The notes below the pieces were generated by a model. The model saw nothing but the letters and a program-made list of their open reading frames with translations. It did not search any database and had not been told where the DNA came from. Source: Comamonas piscis (GTDB lineage Bacteria > Pseudomonadota > Gammaproteobacteria > Burkholderiales > Burkholderiaceae_C). From it: a stretch of DNA of 64,000 bases. Positions 34,481-42,843 of the stretch are shown here, in pieces (the first letter of the stretch is position 1; every line of letters begins with the position of its first letter). The position numbers and the translations under genes are program-made. The stretch covers positions 2,046,001-2,110,000 of the forward strand of contig NZ_CP058554.1 of the NCBI RefSeq assembly GCF_014109725.1. Reading direction: 5' to 3'.

Positions 34481-34814
34481 AACCCAAGAAACAAAGATTT
34501 CCCTGTTTATGTCCGAAGCCGGCTCGCAGGGAAAGAAAGTACGCATTTATTTTGACGGCCAGCCGCTGGACGTTCCGCACGATGTGAGCGTAGCGTCGGC
34601 GCTGCTCATGGCGGGCGTGCGGACATTCCGCTCGACCCCGGTTTCCGGCTCTGCGCGCGCACCCTATTGCATGATGGGCGTCTGCTTTGAGTGCCTCGTG
34701 GAAATCGACGGCCGCCCCAGCCGCCAGTCATGCCTCACGCAGGTGAGGGACGGCATGGTCATCCAGCGCCAGGAGGGCGCATCCGGGCTGAACATGCAAA
34801 GTGCGGAGAACTGA
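34470..34814 (+). CDS. Small [2Fe-2S] subunit of the oxidase (HcnA-like)
   Basis: 114 residues from the ATG at 34470 (ATAGGA upstream). The [2Fe-2S] cluster ligands are complete: C-x4-C-x2-C-x11-C within PYCMMGVCFECLVEIDG and the later SCLTQV. It lacks a signal peptide. Small subunits of this type shuttle electrons between the two flavoproteins of the complex. It lies between them, overlapping one and one base from the other. Confidence 0.88.
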   Translation: MHTETQETKISLFMSEAGSQGKKVRIYFDGQPLDVPHDVSVASALLMAGVRTFRSTPVSGSARAPYCMMGVCFECLVEIDGRPSRQSCLTQVRDGMVIQRQEGASGLNMQSAEN

Positions 34815-34815
34815 T

Positions 34816-36204
34816 ATGGCAACCGATGTTGAATTGTTTGACCTGGTGGTCATTGGTGCCGGCCCCGCAGGGCTTTCGGCGGCCATCGAGGCGCGGCGCT
34901 TCGGGCTTTCAGTGGCCGTGCTCGATGAGCAGCGGCGGGTTGGCGGCCAGATCTACCGGGCCGTCGAGGAGTCCAGCCCCCGCCGCCGCGAAGTGCTTGG
35001 CGCGGACTACGCTGCCGGCGCAAAACTCGCGCAGGATTTTGCAACCTGCGGTGCCGTGCACGTGGGCGGTGCTGCCGTCTGGAACGTCGCCAGGGACAAG
35101 ACGGTGTCCTACCTTCTCGACGGCGGTAGCAAGAAAATTCAGGGGCGCAGCCTGGTGCTCGCCAGCGGTGCGATGGAGCGGCCCTTTCCCGTGCCCGGCT
35201 GGACGCTGCCGGGAGTCATGGGCGCGGGCGCAGCCCAGATTCTGTACAAATCTTCGGGCGCCGTTCCGACAGAGCCCGTGGTGCTGGCAGGCTGTGGCCC
35301 CTTGCTGTTTCTGCTGGCGCAGCAGTATCTGGATGCGGGCGTAAAGATCAAGGCGCTGATCCACACCACGGGGACGGGCGACTATCTGCGTGCGGCCTCC
35401 CATGTCCTGGGCGCGCTGCGCGGCTGGAAAGACCTCTCCAAGGGCAGCCAGATGCTGAAGAAAATCCGCAGCCATGGCGTTCAGACGTTCGCGGGAGCCA
35501 GCGCGTTCGCCATCGAAGGTGCAGAGAAGGCCGAATCCATTACGTTCACCCACAACGGCCAGAGAAAGCGCGTCCAAGCCTCCCTGGTGCTGCTCCACCA
35601 GGGCGTGGTCCCGAATACCCAGCTCAGTTGGGCGCTGCGCGCCGAGCACCGCTGGGATGAACAGCAGCTGTGCTGGATTCCGGTGACCGATGCCTGCGGG
35701 CAAATCGAGGAAACCGGCATCTACATCGCGGGCGACAGCCGGGGCATCGTCGGTGCGAAAGCATCCGCGAGCCAAGGCAGGCTGGCTGGGCTGGCGATTG
35801 CCCGCCAGCTCCAAGCCATTTCGCCCGAGAAATTCAAGGCGCATGAGCCAGCGATCCTGGAAGAGATCAGGACCCATACGCAGATCCGCCCCTTCCTCGA
35901 TACCTTGTATCGCCCGCAGGACGCACACCGTATCCCCACCGATGACGAGGTCACGGTATGCCGCTGCGAGGAAGTGAAAGCCGGGCAAATCAAAAAATAC
36001 GTGGAGGTGGGCTGCCTCGGCCCCAACCAGACGAAGGCGTTCGGCCGCTGCGGCATGGGGCCATGCCAGGGGCGGCTGTGCGGACTGACGGTGACCGAAA
36101 TCATCGCCAGCGAGAGAAAGGTCAGCCCGCAGGAGGTGGGCTACTACCGCATCCGTCCGCCCATCAAACCCATCACCCTGGGCGAACTCGCCTCATTTGA
36201 ATAA
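34816..36204 (+). CDS. FAD/NAD(P)-type oxidase subunit with BFD-like [2Fe-2S] domain (OoxA/HcnB-like)
   Basis: 462 residues from the ATG at 34816, one base after the previous stop (GGAG upstream). VVIGAGPAGLSAAIEARRFG at residue 11 binds FAD; VVLAGCGPLLFLLAQQYLDAG near 155 is the second dinucleotide site. GIYIAGDSRGIVGAKASASQ closes the FAD fold. Near residues 380-430 a BFD-like [2Fe-2S] domain has CRC and CGMGPC. This is the third subunit of the oxidase, expected to pass electrons onward. Confidence 0.88.
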   Translation: MATDVELFDLVVIGAGPAGLSAAIEARRFGLSVAVLDEQRRVGGQIYRAVEESSPRRREVLGADYAAGAKLAQDFATCGAVHVGGAAVWNVARDKTVSYLLDGGSKKIQGRSLVLASGAMERPFPVPGWTLPGVMGAGAAQILYKSSGAVPTEPVVLAGCGPLLFLLAQQYLDAGVKIKALIHTTGTGDYLRAASHVLGALRGWKDLSKGSQMLKKIRSHGVQTFAGASAFAIEGAEKAESITFTHNGQRKRVQASLVLLHQGVVPNTQLSWALRAEHRWDEQQLCWIPVTDACGQIEETGIYIAGDSRGIVGAKASASQGRLAGLAIARQLQAISPEKFKAHEPAILEEIRTHTQIRPFLDTLYRPQDAHRIPTDDEVTVCRCEEVKAGQIKKYVEVGCLGPNQTKAFGRCGMGPCQGRLCGLTVTEIIASERKVSPQEVGYYRIRPPIKPITLGELASFE

Positions 36205-36233
36205 CGCATTTCTCATCAGCCAAGGAGTTTTTC

Positions 36234-36587
36234 ATGGAAATCAAGCGCATCGCCACCGACACCCGCCGCTCCCGTGCAGTCGTCTACAACCACATGGTCT
36301 TCGTCGGCGGCCAGACCGCCGACGACAGAAGCCAGGATATTCGCGGCCAAACCGCCCAAACCCTCGAGAAAATCGAGAAGTTCCTGGCGGAAGCAGGAAC
36401 CGACAAGAGCCGCCTGCTCACTGCCCAGATCTGGATCAAGGACCTCGAACGCGACTTCGCGGGGATGAATGAAGTCTGGAATGCGTGGACTGCGCCCAAC
36501 GCCGCGCCCACGCGCGCGACCGCGCAGTGCGAGATGGGGGCGAAGGACATTCTGGTGGAAATCATCGTCACGGCCGCGACCAAGTAG
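36234..36587 (+). CDS. RidA-family enamine/imine deaminase
   Basis: 117 residues, AAGGAG before the start. RidA fold with VFVGGQTADDRSQDIRGQT near 21, the key Arg in PTRATAQCEM (around 94-98), and ILVEIIVTA at the end with its Glu. RidA hydrolyses reactive 2-imino acids to keto acids and ammonia. Downstream of an amine/amino-acid oxidase its job is obvious: clear the imine product. It is 29 bases from the oxidase gene and likely the last gene of the operon. Confidence 0.88.
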   Translation: MEIKRIATDTRRSRAVVYNHMVFVGGQTADDRSQDIRGQTAQTLEKIEKFLAEAGTDKSRLLTAQIWIKDLERDFAGMNEVWNAWTAPNAAPTRATAQCEMGAKDILVEIIVTAATK

Positions 36588-36894
36588 CCTGCTAGCCGCT
36601 GTCAGCACGCGAAGACGCCGGATCGGGGCTGACTCCACTTGATTTTGTCTTCGCTGAAAACAACCAAGCGGCACCTTTAGGCAAGGCAAACCTGAGGTGC
36701 ATTCATAGTTACTTCGATGGCTGAGCGGCTGTCTCAGACCCACCTGCCTGTAGTGCTTCGGGAAATAGCGTGAAGATGTTGCTATTTCCAATTTTGAAAA
36801 TGCATTGAAGGGCGGAAGTTCTTCCTCCTTCAATGAACCCACAGGTAGGCACGCTGCTCCCGTTGAAGCATCTGAAACCTTAGGCCTTGCCCCC

Positions 36895-37037
36895 TGGTGA
36901 TCAATGGCTGTAGCCTTGCCCGATTTGAAGAGAATTTGCAGCGCCCAGATGTCTTTGGGCTTGAAGGGTGCCTTCTGACCAACGATCTTTCCCTTGTTGC
37001 AGGGCTCGCGATGAACGGCGGCTTTATTGGATTCCAT
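36895..37037 (-). pseudogene. Fragment of a tyrosine-recombinase integrase
   Basis: The frame starting at 37037 reads NKGKIVGQKAPFKPKDIWAL near its N-terminus, which matches from memory the start of a widespread small integrase family (NKGKxxGQKxPxKxKxxWAI). After about 30 residues similarity stops and nothing like the catalytic R...HxxR...Y part follows. It is therefore a truncated remnant. It sits directly after the oxidase cassette and suggests that the cassette arrived on, or was invaded by, a mobile element. Confidence 0.6.
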
Positions 37038-37596
37038 GATGGTCTCCCATCGAGTGGGGGGACGAAGACCATGCGCCTTCTAGATGCCGTTGTCCACGAG
37101 TGACCACGGTAGCTATGTCAGTTTTTCGGTTCAGAAAGCCGCCCGGTAATGTTGTTCAATGTCTGATCTCGATCGCAGCCGTCGCTCGACGACTCTGGGC
37201 CGAACGCCCGCAATCAGCCTGAAGCTGCCCTCGAGTGAGCAATCATGCATATTAAAGACAGGCACTGACGAAAGCGTAGTGGCCAACGCGATAGCTCAGC
37301 AACGCCTCGGAACAGATTGCATCGGCACTTGCACCAGTACTTTCGATAGTGCGTTGCTAATCCAGAAAGGCTTCCTTCTCACTAATTTACGTGATTGGCA
37401 GAATCGACTGCTTCAGTAGCATAACCACTAGGAGTTTTTTGCGTAAATGCCGCCTATTCGAGGGACATACAAACTAACTCGCAATCGGTTTGATAGGCGC
37501 AAATCGTCGCCCTAGCCGGAACAAGCCGGCCATCCCCGTCGCCAAGGCAGCTCACCATGTTGTTTAGCCATCGCCACGTTCATTCGCGCCAGCCCC
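37038..37596. other. Intergenic region, no gene supported
   Basis: Open frames here lack RBS and protein-like composition. CGCCCGCAATCAGCCT at 37207 resembles CGGCCGCAATCAGCCT at 42459 on the other side of the surface-protein locus, which may be a coincidence or a short repeat. Confidence 0.4.
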
Positions 37597-38283
37597 ATGT
37601 CACGCCACGCACCCCACGACTTCCCCGCGCACGCCCGCTCGGGCGTTCGCGCTCACTTGTGGACCGCCTTCTTTATGTTCACCTGCACCTACTTTGCCAT
37701 GAACGCGGTGCGGGCGCAGAGCAGCCCGCTCAACGACACCGGCCAGACTGCCTGCAACCAGGCAGACAGCACGCTCGCCTCCAACTGCGCCAGCGTAGAA
37801 GCCGCCATGCCCGGCCAGGACGCCCGCTTTGGCTGCGATGCCGCACAGGCCACCGGACAACTGCCCGCCAAAACCGGCGGCGGCAATGCAGGCTTTGACT
37901 TCACCGCGCTCGATGCATCAGGCACCGTCACCTTGGGCAGCCACGCCTGCGTGCGCGACAACGTCACTGGGCTGATCTGGTCCACTGAGAGCCTGAACTG
38001 GGCCAGTGCCAACAACGCTGAGGCTAGCTATTCGCGCTGCGGCTACACCGGCGGCTGGCGCCTGCCCACCAGGCATGAATTGCATTCCATCGTGGATTTC
38101 AGCCGCACCGCCCCAGCTATTGACAGCGATTATTTCCCCAACACACACAGCGCTTGGTACGGGACGCCTGATGGGTTCGCTCCAGGAGGTTCCGGCACCG
38201 TCTGGTGTGTCGACTTTGAAACTGGAAAGATCAATGGTTGCTACAAGCTCAGCGCCCAGGCTCACTTGGTGCGAAGCGAATAA
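37597..38283 (+). CDS. Secreted DUF1566 (Lcl C-terminal) domain protein
   Basis: 228 residues. A signal sequence spans residues 20-45 (FFMFTCTYFAMNAVRA). The mature part starts with SPLNDTGQTACNQAD and GQDARFGCDAAQATGQLPAK, followed by the DUF1566 core: CVRDNVTGLIWSTESLNWASA, GGWRLPTRHELHSIVDFSRT and a final strand ending HLVRSE. The domain is the C-terminal fold of the Legionella collagen-like adhesin Lcl, which binds sugars. Domain complete. No clear Shine-Dalgarno; a start at 37675 is possible. Confidence 0.78.
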   Translation: MSRHAPHDFPAHARSGVRAHLWTAFFMFTCTYFAMNAVRAQSSPLNDTGQTACNQADSTLASNCASVEAAMPGQDARFGCDAAQATGQLPAKTGGGNAGFDFTALDASGTVTLGSHACVRDNVTGLIWSTESLNWASANNAEASYSRCGYTGGWRLPTRHELHSIVDFSRTAPAIDSDYFPNTHSAWYGTPDGFAPGGSGTVWCVDFETGKINGCYKLSAQAHLVRSE

Positions 38284-38358
38284 CCGTAATCTTTCTTTTT
38301 GTTTTTGAAAGCATGCAAGGCCATTGGCTACTGTGGAGATTGGCTTTCCTGAAAAACA

Positions 38359-38886
38359 ATGACAACAAATTTCAAACCAACCTGGGTGCAGGCCTTGCTG
38401 GCCATGGTACTGACATGGCATGCGTCATTGGGTATGGCCGCGCCGCGCTTTACGGTTAACCCGACGACCTCGGACAATAGTGCTACCAATGCTACGGTCA
38501 CCGATGCAGAGACTGGTCTGCACTGGGACCTTTGTGCCTACGGTGCAAGCAACAGGAATGGCACATGCGACACAACCAGCCATGGCTCCTACGCTTGGGA
38601 CCAAGCGCTCGCGGAAATGAAGTCCGGCAATGACAACAGGTATCTGGGTTATTCCGATTGGCGGCTACCCAATATCAAGGAGTTGGAATCCCTTGTGACT
38701 CTGCTTGTCATCACTACCATTGACGCCAATGCTTTTCCAGACACTCCGACGACTACCTTTTGGACATCCACAAAATGGCTTACGCAAACAGCGATGAACA
38801 ACGGGCTTGGCCTTTGGCCAGAGCCAGTGACTGCGGCCTTCTTGCGTAAGTCGTGTTTTAAACCGTTGCCTGAAAGCATCTCATGA
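38359..38886 (+). CDS. Second DUF1566 protein, C-terminus apparently frameshifted
   Basis: 175 residues with a signal peptide (MVLTWHASLGMAA, residues 17-29). It follows the DUF1566 plan: ATVTDAETGLHWDLCAYGAS, DWRLPNIKELESLVTL, TTTFWTST. After FWTST the frame becomes unlike the family (KWLTQTAMNN). The +1 frame there reads MAYANSDEQRAW, which looks like the expected next strand, but it too ends within 25 residues. So the last third is probably damaged. Its stop overlaps the start of the IPTL gene by ATGA. Possibly still made as a shorter protein. Confidence 0.6.
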   Translation: MTTNFKPTWVQALLAMVLTWHASLGMAAPRFTVNPTTSDNSATNATVTDAETGLHWDLCAYGASNRNGTCDTTSHGSYAWDQALAEMKSGNDNRYLGYSDWRLPNIKELESLVTLLVITTIDANAFPDTPTTTFWTSTKWLTQTAMNNGLGLWPEPVTAAFLRKSCFKPLPESIS

Positions 38887-41831
38887 CCATTTATTACCTG
38901 GACTACTGCCAGCGCCTGATTTCCACCCTGCGCGCCTGCCATTCACATGGCGCTGCGTTTGTCCGGCGCGCCGCGCTGTTGGGGTTGGTGACCGGGCTGG
39001 CGGTTTTGGAGCTGGTCCCTGCGCAGGCAGCTACCAATGTGCCGTACCTGGATGCCAGCGGCACATTGCAAACCGCGGCCACGGCGACTGAGCTGATTAC
39101 CGGCGGGGGCGCAGCCTCCCTGTCCAGCGGCTGGTATGTGTGCAATGCGGGCACGGCGGTAGCCTACACGGGCACACTCACGGTTCAAGGCGATGTGACA
39201 TTGATCCTAGCAGATGGCTGTCAGATGAACGTGACAGGCACGGCAGCCGGTGGCGCGGGGATTGATGTTTCTGGCGCGAACCGCCTGACGATTACTGCGC
39301 AGTCCACCGGTGCGGGCATGGGTGCACTGGTGGCTGCAGCAGGGGTGGGGGATTTCAGCAACCCCGGCGGGGCGGGCATTGGCGGCGCTAGCTCCTACTG
39401 GAACCCGGGCAGCACGGCAGGCACGATCACCATTAATGGCGGCGCGGTCACGGTCACGGGCGGTGGCGGAGGATTTGCATCCGGCGCGGGCATTGGCGGC
39501 GGTGCGTCCAGCGAGGGTAACGGTGGTGCGGGCGGCACGGTCACGATCAATGGCGGAACCGTGACGGCGACAGGCGGCAACGCGGCGGCCTCGGGCGCGG
39601 GCATTGGCGGGGGCGGGTCAAGCAAGGCAACTGCGGGCTCGGGTGGCACACTTGCCATCCACGGCGGCACGGTTACAGCCACGGGTGGCCAAGGCACCTA
39701 TGCGGCGGGTGCCGGCATTGGTGGGGGCGGTGCCTATGCTGAGGGCGGTAGCGGTGGCACAGTGACTATTGATGGCGAAAGCGTGGTAAACGCCAACGGT
39801 GGACGCTGGTCGGGCGCGGGCATTGGCGGGGGGGGCTCGAATCGCAAGGACGGCAGCAGCGCAGGCGCAGCGGGCACGTTGACGATTGGTAGCGATAGCG
39901 CGGTGACGGCCTATGGTGGCGGCTCTGCCTCGGGGGCAACCGATCCAGGCGCGCCTGTGGGTGCGGGTGGCACTTCTGGCATGGGGTCGGGTGCGGCGCA
40001 GGCCATCAGCGGCATGTATCGACTGTCGGTATCGAAAGACGCGACCTCGTCTGGCGCCGGCACGGTCAGCCCAACGGGCGTATGGATGATCACTGGCAAG
40101 GCGAACATGTCTTTCACTTTTACCCCTATCGGCGGGTCGGTGATCAAGCAGGTCAGCGTGAATGGCATGGGCATTGGTACGCCGGCCAGCTATACGGCCA
40201 GCGGTTTGACACAAGACACGACGGTGGTGGTGACCTTTGCGTATCCGCTCACCGGCAGCGTGGCGATCAGCGGATCGGCAGTCGTGGGGCAGAGCCTGGG
40301 GGTGAACACAGCGGGCATATTGCAAGTGCAGCCAGGAGCGCTGTCGTACCAGTGGCTGCGCGATGGCAGCGCAATTGCGGGAGCAACCGGTGCCAGCTAT
40401 ACGCTGACCGCCGCCGATGCGAACCAATCCATCAGCGTTCAGGTGGGTTCAGCCCTCTATGCCGGGGTACTCACATCGCTCAGCGTGCAGGCGCTGCCGC
40501 TACTAACGGGCACCATCGACATCAGCGGCTCGCCCGTGGTGAAGCAGGTGCTAACGGCTAGTGCAACCGGCACCCCGGCTGGCAGTACGCTGGCCTACCA
40601 ATGGCTGCGCGGCGGCACGCCTATCGACGCGGCCCTGGCCAGCACCCACACCCTGGTGACGGCGGATATTGGCCAGGCCATCAGCGTGCAGGTATCGGCC
40701 ACTGGCTATGGCGGGGTGCTGAATTCATCGGCGGTGACAGCTAGCAAAATCACGCCGGTGATCACCAGCCCGCAGGCCACGCCGATTACCTACGGGCAGA
40801 CGCTGGCGAGTTCGACACCCAGCGGCGCGGGCGTGGACGGCAGCTTTGCGTGGGTGGATGCAACCACCGCACCCAGCGGCGCGGGCACATCCAGCTACCC
40901 CGCCACCTTCACGCCAACAGACCCGGCCAACTACAACACGGTGGCGCTGAGCATTGCCGTAACCACCAATCCTACCGCCCCAACGCTGTCCCTGACACCG
41001 GCCAGCCTCAGCACCATCACCCTGGGCGGCAGTGCCAATGTAAGCGCTGCCTTGGCCGGGGCCACCAACCCAACGGGCACCGTCAGCTTTAGCGATGACG
41101 GCGTAACCCTGTGCAGCGCTAGGGTAGATGGCACTGGCACGGCAAGCTGCTCGGTGCCAGGCCTGCTGCTGGCGGGCGATCACCCAATCAACGCCAGCTA
41201 CGCGGGCGACAGCAACAACCAGGACGCCACCAGCAGTGTGCAGACGCTGACGGTGAACCCCGCCAGCGTGCCCCTGCCCGGCACGGGCGCTGGAGCCAGC
41301 GGCACCGCGCAGGTCAGCATCAGTGGCCCGGCCGGCTGCCTGCTGGATGTAGCGCCAACCATAGCCGCCGCCACACAGGCCGATCAACTGCCCCCAGATG
41401 CCACCGCCCCGCTGGGCCTGCTGCGCTTTGCAGTGAAAGACGGCGGCTTAGGCGGCAGTTGCAGCAGCGTGCAGGTGCGCGCCGTCTATCCCAGCGGCAG
41501 CCTGGCTGGCCTGGCGGCCTACAAATACGGCCCGCACACCCAAATGACTGGTGCTACCCCAACCACAACGACCGGATGGTACGCCCTTACAGAGGCTGGC
41601 ATGGTGGGCGATGCCATGAGCTACAGCGTGGCCGACAACGGCGATGGCGACAGCGACAGCACGGCAGGCCGCATCGACGACCCCAGCGCCCCGCTGCGCC
41701 TTCCAGGGGCTGCGGCTGCACCCACGTCAGTGCCCACCCTGGGCCACACGGAGCTGGTTTTGCTGGTGCTGCTGCTAGCCGGTGGGGCCGTGGTTGCCAG
41801 GCGCACCAACCGCAAAGAGGGCCAGCAATGA
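38883..41831 (+). CDS. Large IPTL-CTERM-type surface protein with glycine-rich repeats
   Basis: 982 residues. Signal peptide up to about residue 49 (VPAQA). Residues ~130-340 have five GAGIGGG-type repeats. Residues ~440-680 hold Ig-like units (YQWLRDGSAIAGAT, YQWLRGGTPIDAAL, ITYGQTLASSTPSGAG). Residues ~685-790 have a Big_3-like repeat (GGSANVSAALAGATNPTGTV). A choice-of-anchor-like domain follows (QVSISGPAGCLLDVAP ... SYSVADNGDGDSDS). The end is VPTLGHTELVLLVLLL, then RRTNRKEGQQ: an IPTL-CTERM sorting tail with Val for Ile. Expected on the cell surface. Probable adhesin or matrix component. Confidence 0.82.
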   Translation: MTIYYLDYCQRLISTLRACHSHGAAFVRRAALLGLVTGLAVLELVPAQAATNVPYLDASGTLQTAATATELITGGGAASLSSGWYVCNAGTAVAYTGTLTVQGDVTLILADGCQMNVTGTAAGGAGIDVSGANRLTITAQSTGAGMGALVAAAGVGDFSNPGGAGIGGASSYWNPGSTAGTITINGGAVTVTGGGGGFASGAGIGGGASSEGNGGAGGTVTINGGTVTATGGNAAASGAGIGGGGSSKATAGSGGTLAIHGGTVTATGGQGTYAAGAGIGGGGAYAEGGSGGTVTIDGESVVNANGGRWSGAGIGGGGSNRKDGSSAGAAGTLTIGSDSAVTAYGGGSASGATDPGAPVGAGGTSGMGSGAAQAISGMYRLSVSKDATSSGAGTVSPTGVWMITGKANMSFTFTPIGGSVIKQVSVNGMGIGTPASYTASGLTQDTTVVVTFAYPLTGSVAISGSAVVGQSLGVNTAGILQVQPGALSYQWLRDGSAIAGATGASYTLTAADANQSISVQVGSALYAGVLTSLSVQALPLLTGTIDISGSPVVKQVLTASATGTPAGSTLAYQWLRGGTPIDAALASTHTLVTADIGQAISVQVSATGYGGVLNSSAVTASKITPVITSPQATPITYGQTLASSTPSGAGVDGSFAWVDATTAPSGAGTSSYPATFTPTDPANYNTVALSIAVTTNPTAPTLSLTPASLSTITLGGSANVSAALAGATNPTGTVSFSDDGVTLCSARVDGTGTASCSVPGLLLAGDHPINASYAGDSNNQDATSSVQTLTVNPASVPLPGTGAGASGTAQVSISGPAGCLLDVAPTIAAATQADQLPPDATAPLGLLRFAVKDGGLGGSCSSVQVRAVYPSGSLAGLAAYKYGPHTQMTGATPTTTTGWYALTEAGMVGDAMSYSVADNGDGDSDSTAGRIDDPSAPLRLPGAAAAPTSVPTLGHTELVLLVLLLAGGAVVARRTNRKEGQQ
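39366..39930 (+). repeat. Internal glycine-rich coding repeats
   Basis: Five in-frame copies of a unit of about 33-38 codons: GTVTINGGTVTATGG ... SGAGIGGGGS. The DNA copies are similar but not identical. Such arrays favour slippage and recombination and so variation in protein length. Confidence 0.75.
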
Positions 41832-42133
41832 CCAGTGGGCAACCGCGAGTGATGCGCGTGTGGCCTGTGGGGCGAACGCTGCCCGCACAAGGTTCGCTGG
41901 CCGTTACGGATACAGCGAACAGCCCGCCCCTACCGCAGTCAATTGCAAAGCGCACCCGTACAAAACAGCCGCCACCCAACATACTGCAACTGAGAGCCTA
42001 TATGGACGCCCCGGTTTGCCAAGCCTTCAATTCGTGTGCGGTGAGGTTCAAGATTGCACGCGTATATCCGGACTTTTGCGGCAGCACTTTGCTGCGGTCC
42101 CCGGAATTCGCGGACCAAGGTCCCATCGGCTAA
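41828..42133 (+). CDS. Doubtful small ORF after the IPTL gene
   Basis: 101 codons, its ATG overlapping the stop of the IPTL gene (ATGA). The sequence is basic, lacks a recognisable domain and has an odd composition (many Pro, Arg, Gln). It may be translated by coupling, or be chance. No other support. Confidence 0.2.
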   Translation: MTSGQPRVMRVWPVGRTLPAQGSLAVTDTANSPPLPQSIAKRTRTKQPPPNILQLRAYMDAPVCQAFNSCAVRFKIARVYPDFCGSTLLRSPEFADQGPIG

Positions 42134-42843
42134 GCGCACTCGAAGTGCTGTACTCTTATCGGACTGTCTTGGCCCCGGTCTGACCTGTCTTGCTATCACT
42201 GCATAACTGCCGGACCAATCGGTGGTATCTTCTTCTGGTTCGAGGTTGATCGGGCAGAGCCTTGGACTTACGGGATAAAATCATTCCAAGTTTTTATCCG
42301 CATCCCCAGTGGGTCACTTCTGTGTGGAAATCAACACAGCCACTCGGCATGGGCACATTTCGGTGACTGCTTTGAGGTGTAGAGGAGACTTCCTCGAAAG
42401 GCTCGGCCCAATGACTGCTTTTGACAACAACAGTTGGTGGCATCACTTGTGCTGAACGGCCGCAATCAGCCTTTACCGAACCCTGGCATGCATCAAGAGA
42501 ACTTCTGCTGATGGCTGTCAGCCGCCACCCCAACCTTGAATGCTCGAGGTTCGCAGGCGGCTAGGCTTGCTAGCTCGCGCGCGTAGTCGTTGTGAGCGTA
42601 GGCTCTCCATTCGCACGCGGTGAAAAAATTAACAAGCTCAATGAGCACCTTCAGCAGATGGCCTATGTAAAGTTCACGCATGCTGCCAGCCTCAGGGCGC
42701 TCAAACGTCAACTTCTGTAATCCCTGCCACGTTAGACAGGCAGTGGCACTGCCTGCGCAGTGCCACGCCCTTGTCAGAACATTGCTGGCTTGCGTTGCCA
42801 AGGCTTGTGCCATTGGTGGGGCAGAGACCAGCCAGGGACTATC
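42134..42843. other. Long intergenic region, no gene supported
   Basis: About 700 bases at the right edge of the surface-protein locus. Frames on both strands lack RBS, domains and codon bias of the host. It may be a decayed gene or insertion boundary. Confidence 0.45.

Noticed and set aside
36216..37037. Full-length 273-codon leftward gene
   Set aside because: Only its first ~30 residues look like an integrase; the remainder is antisense to ridA and unlike protein.
37159..37419. 86-codon rightward frame
   Set aside because: No RBS, no recognisable fold, in a gene-free stretch.
39366..39930. CRISPR-like array
   Set aside because: The repeats are coding, imperfect and in frame; no spacers or cas genes.
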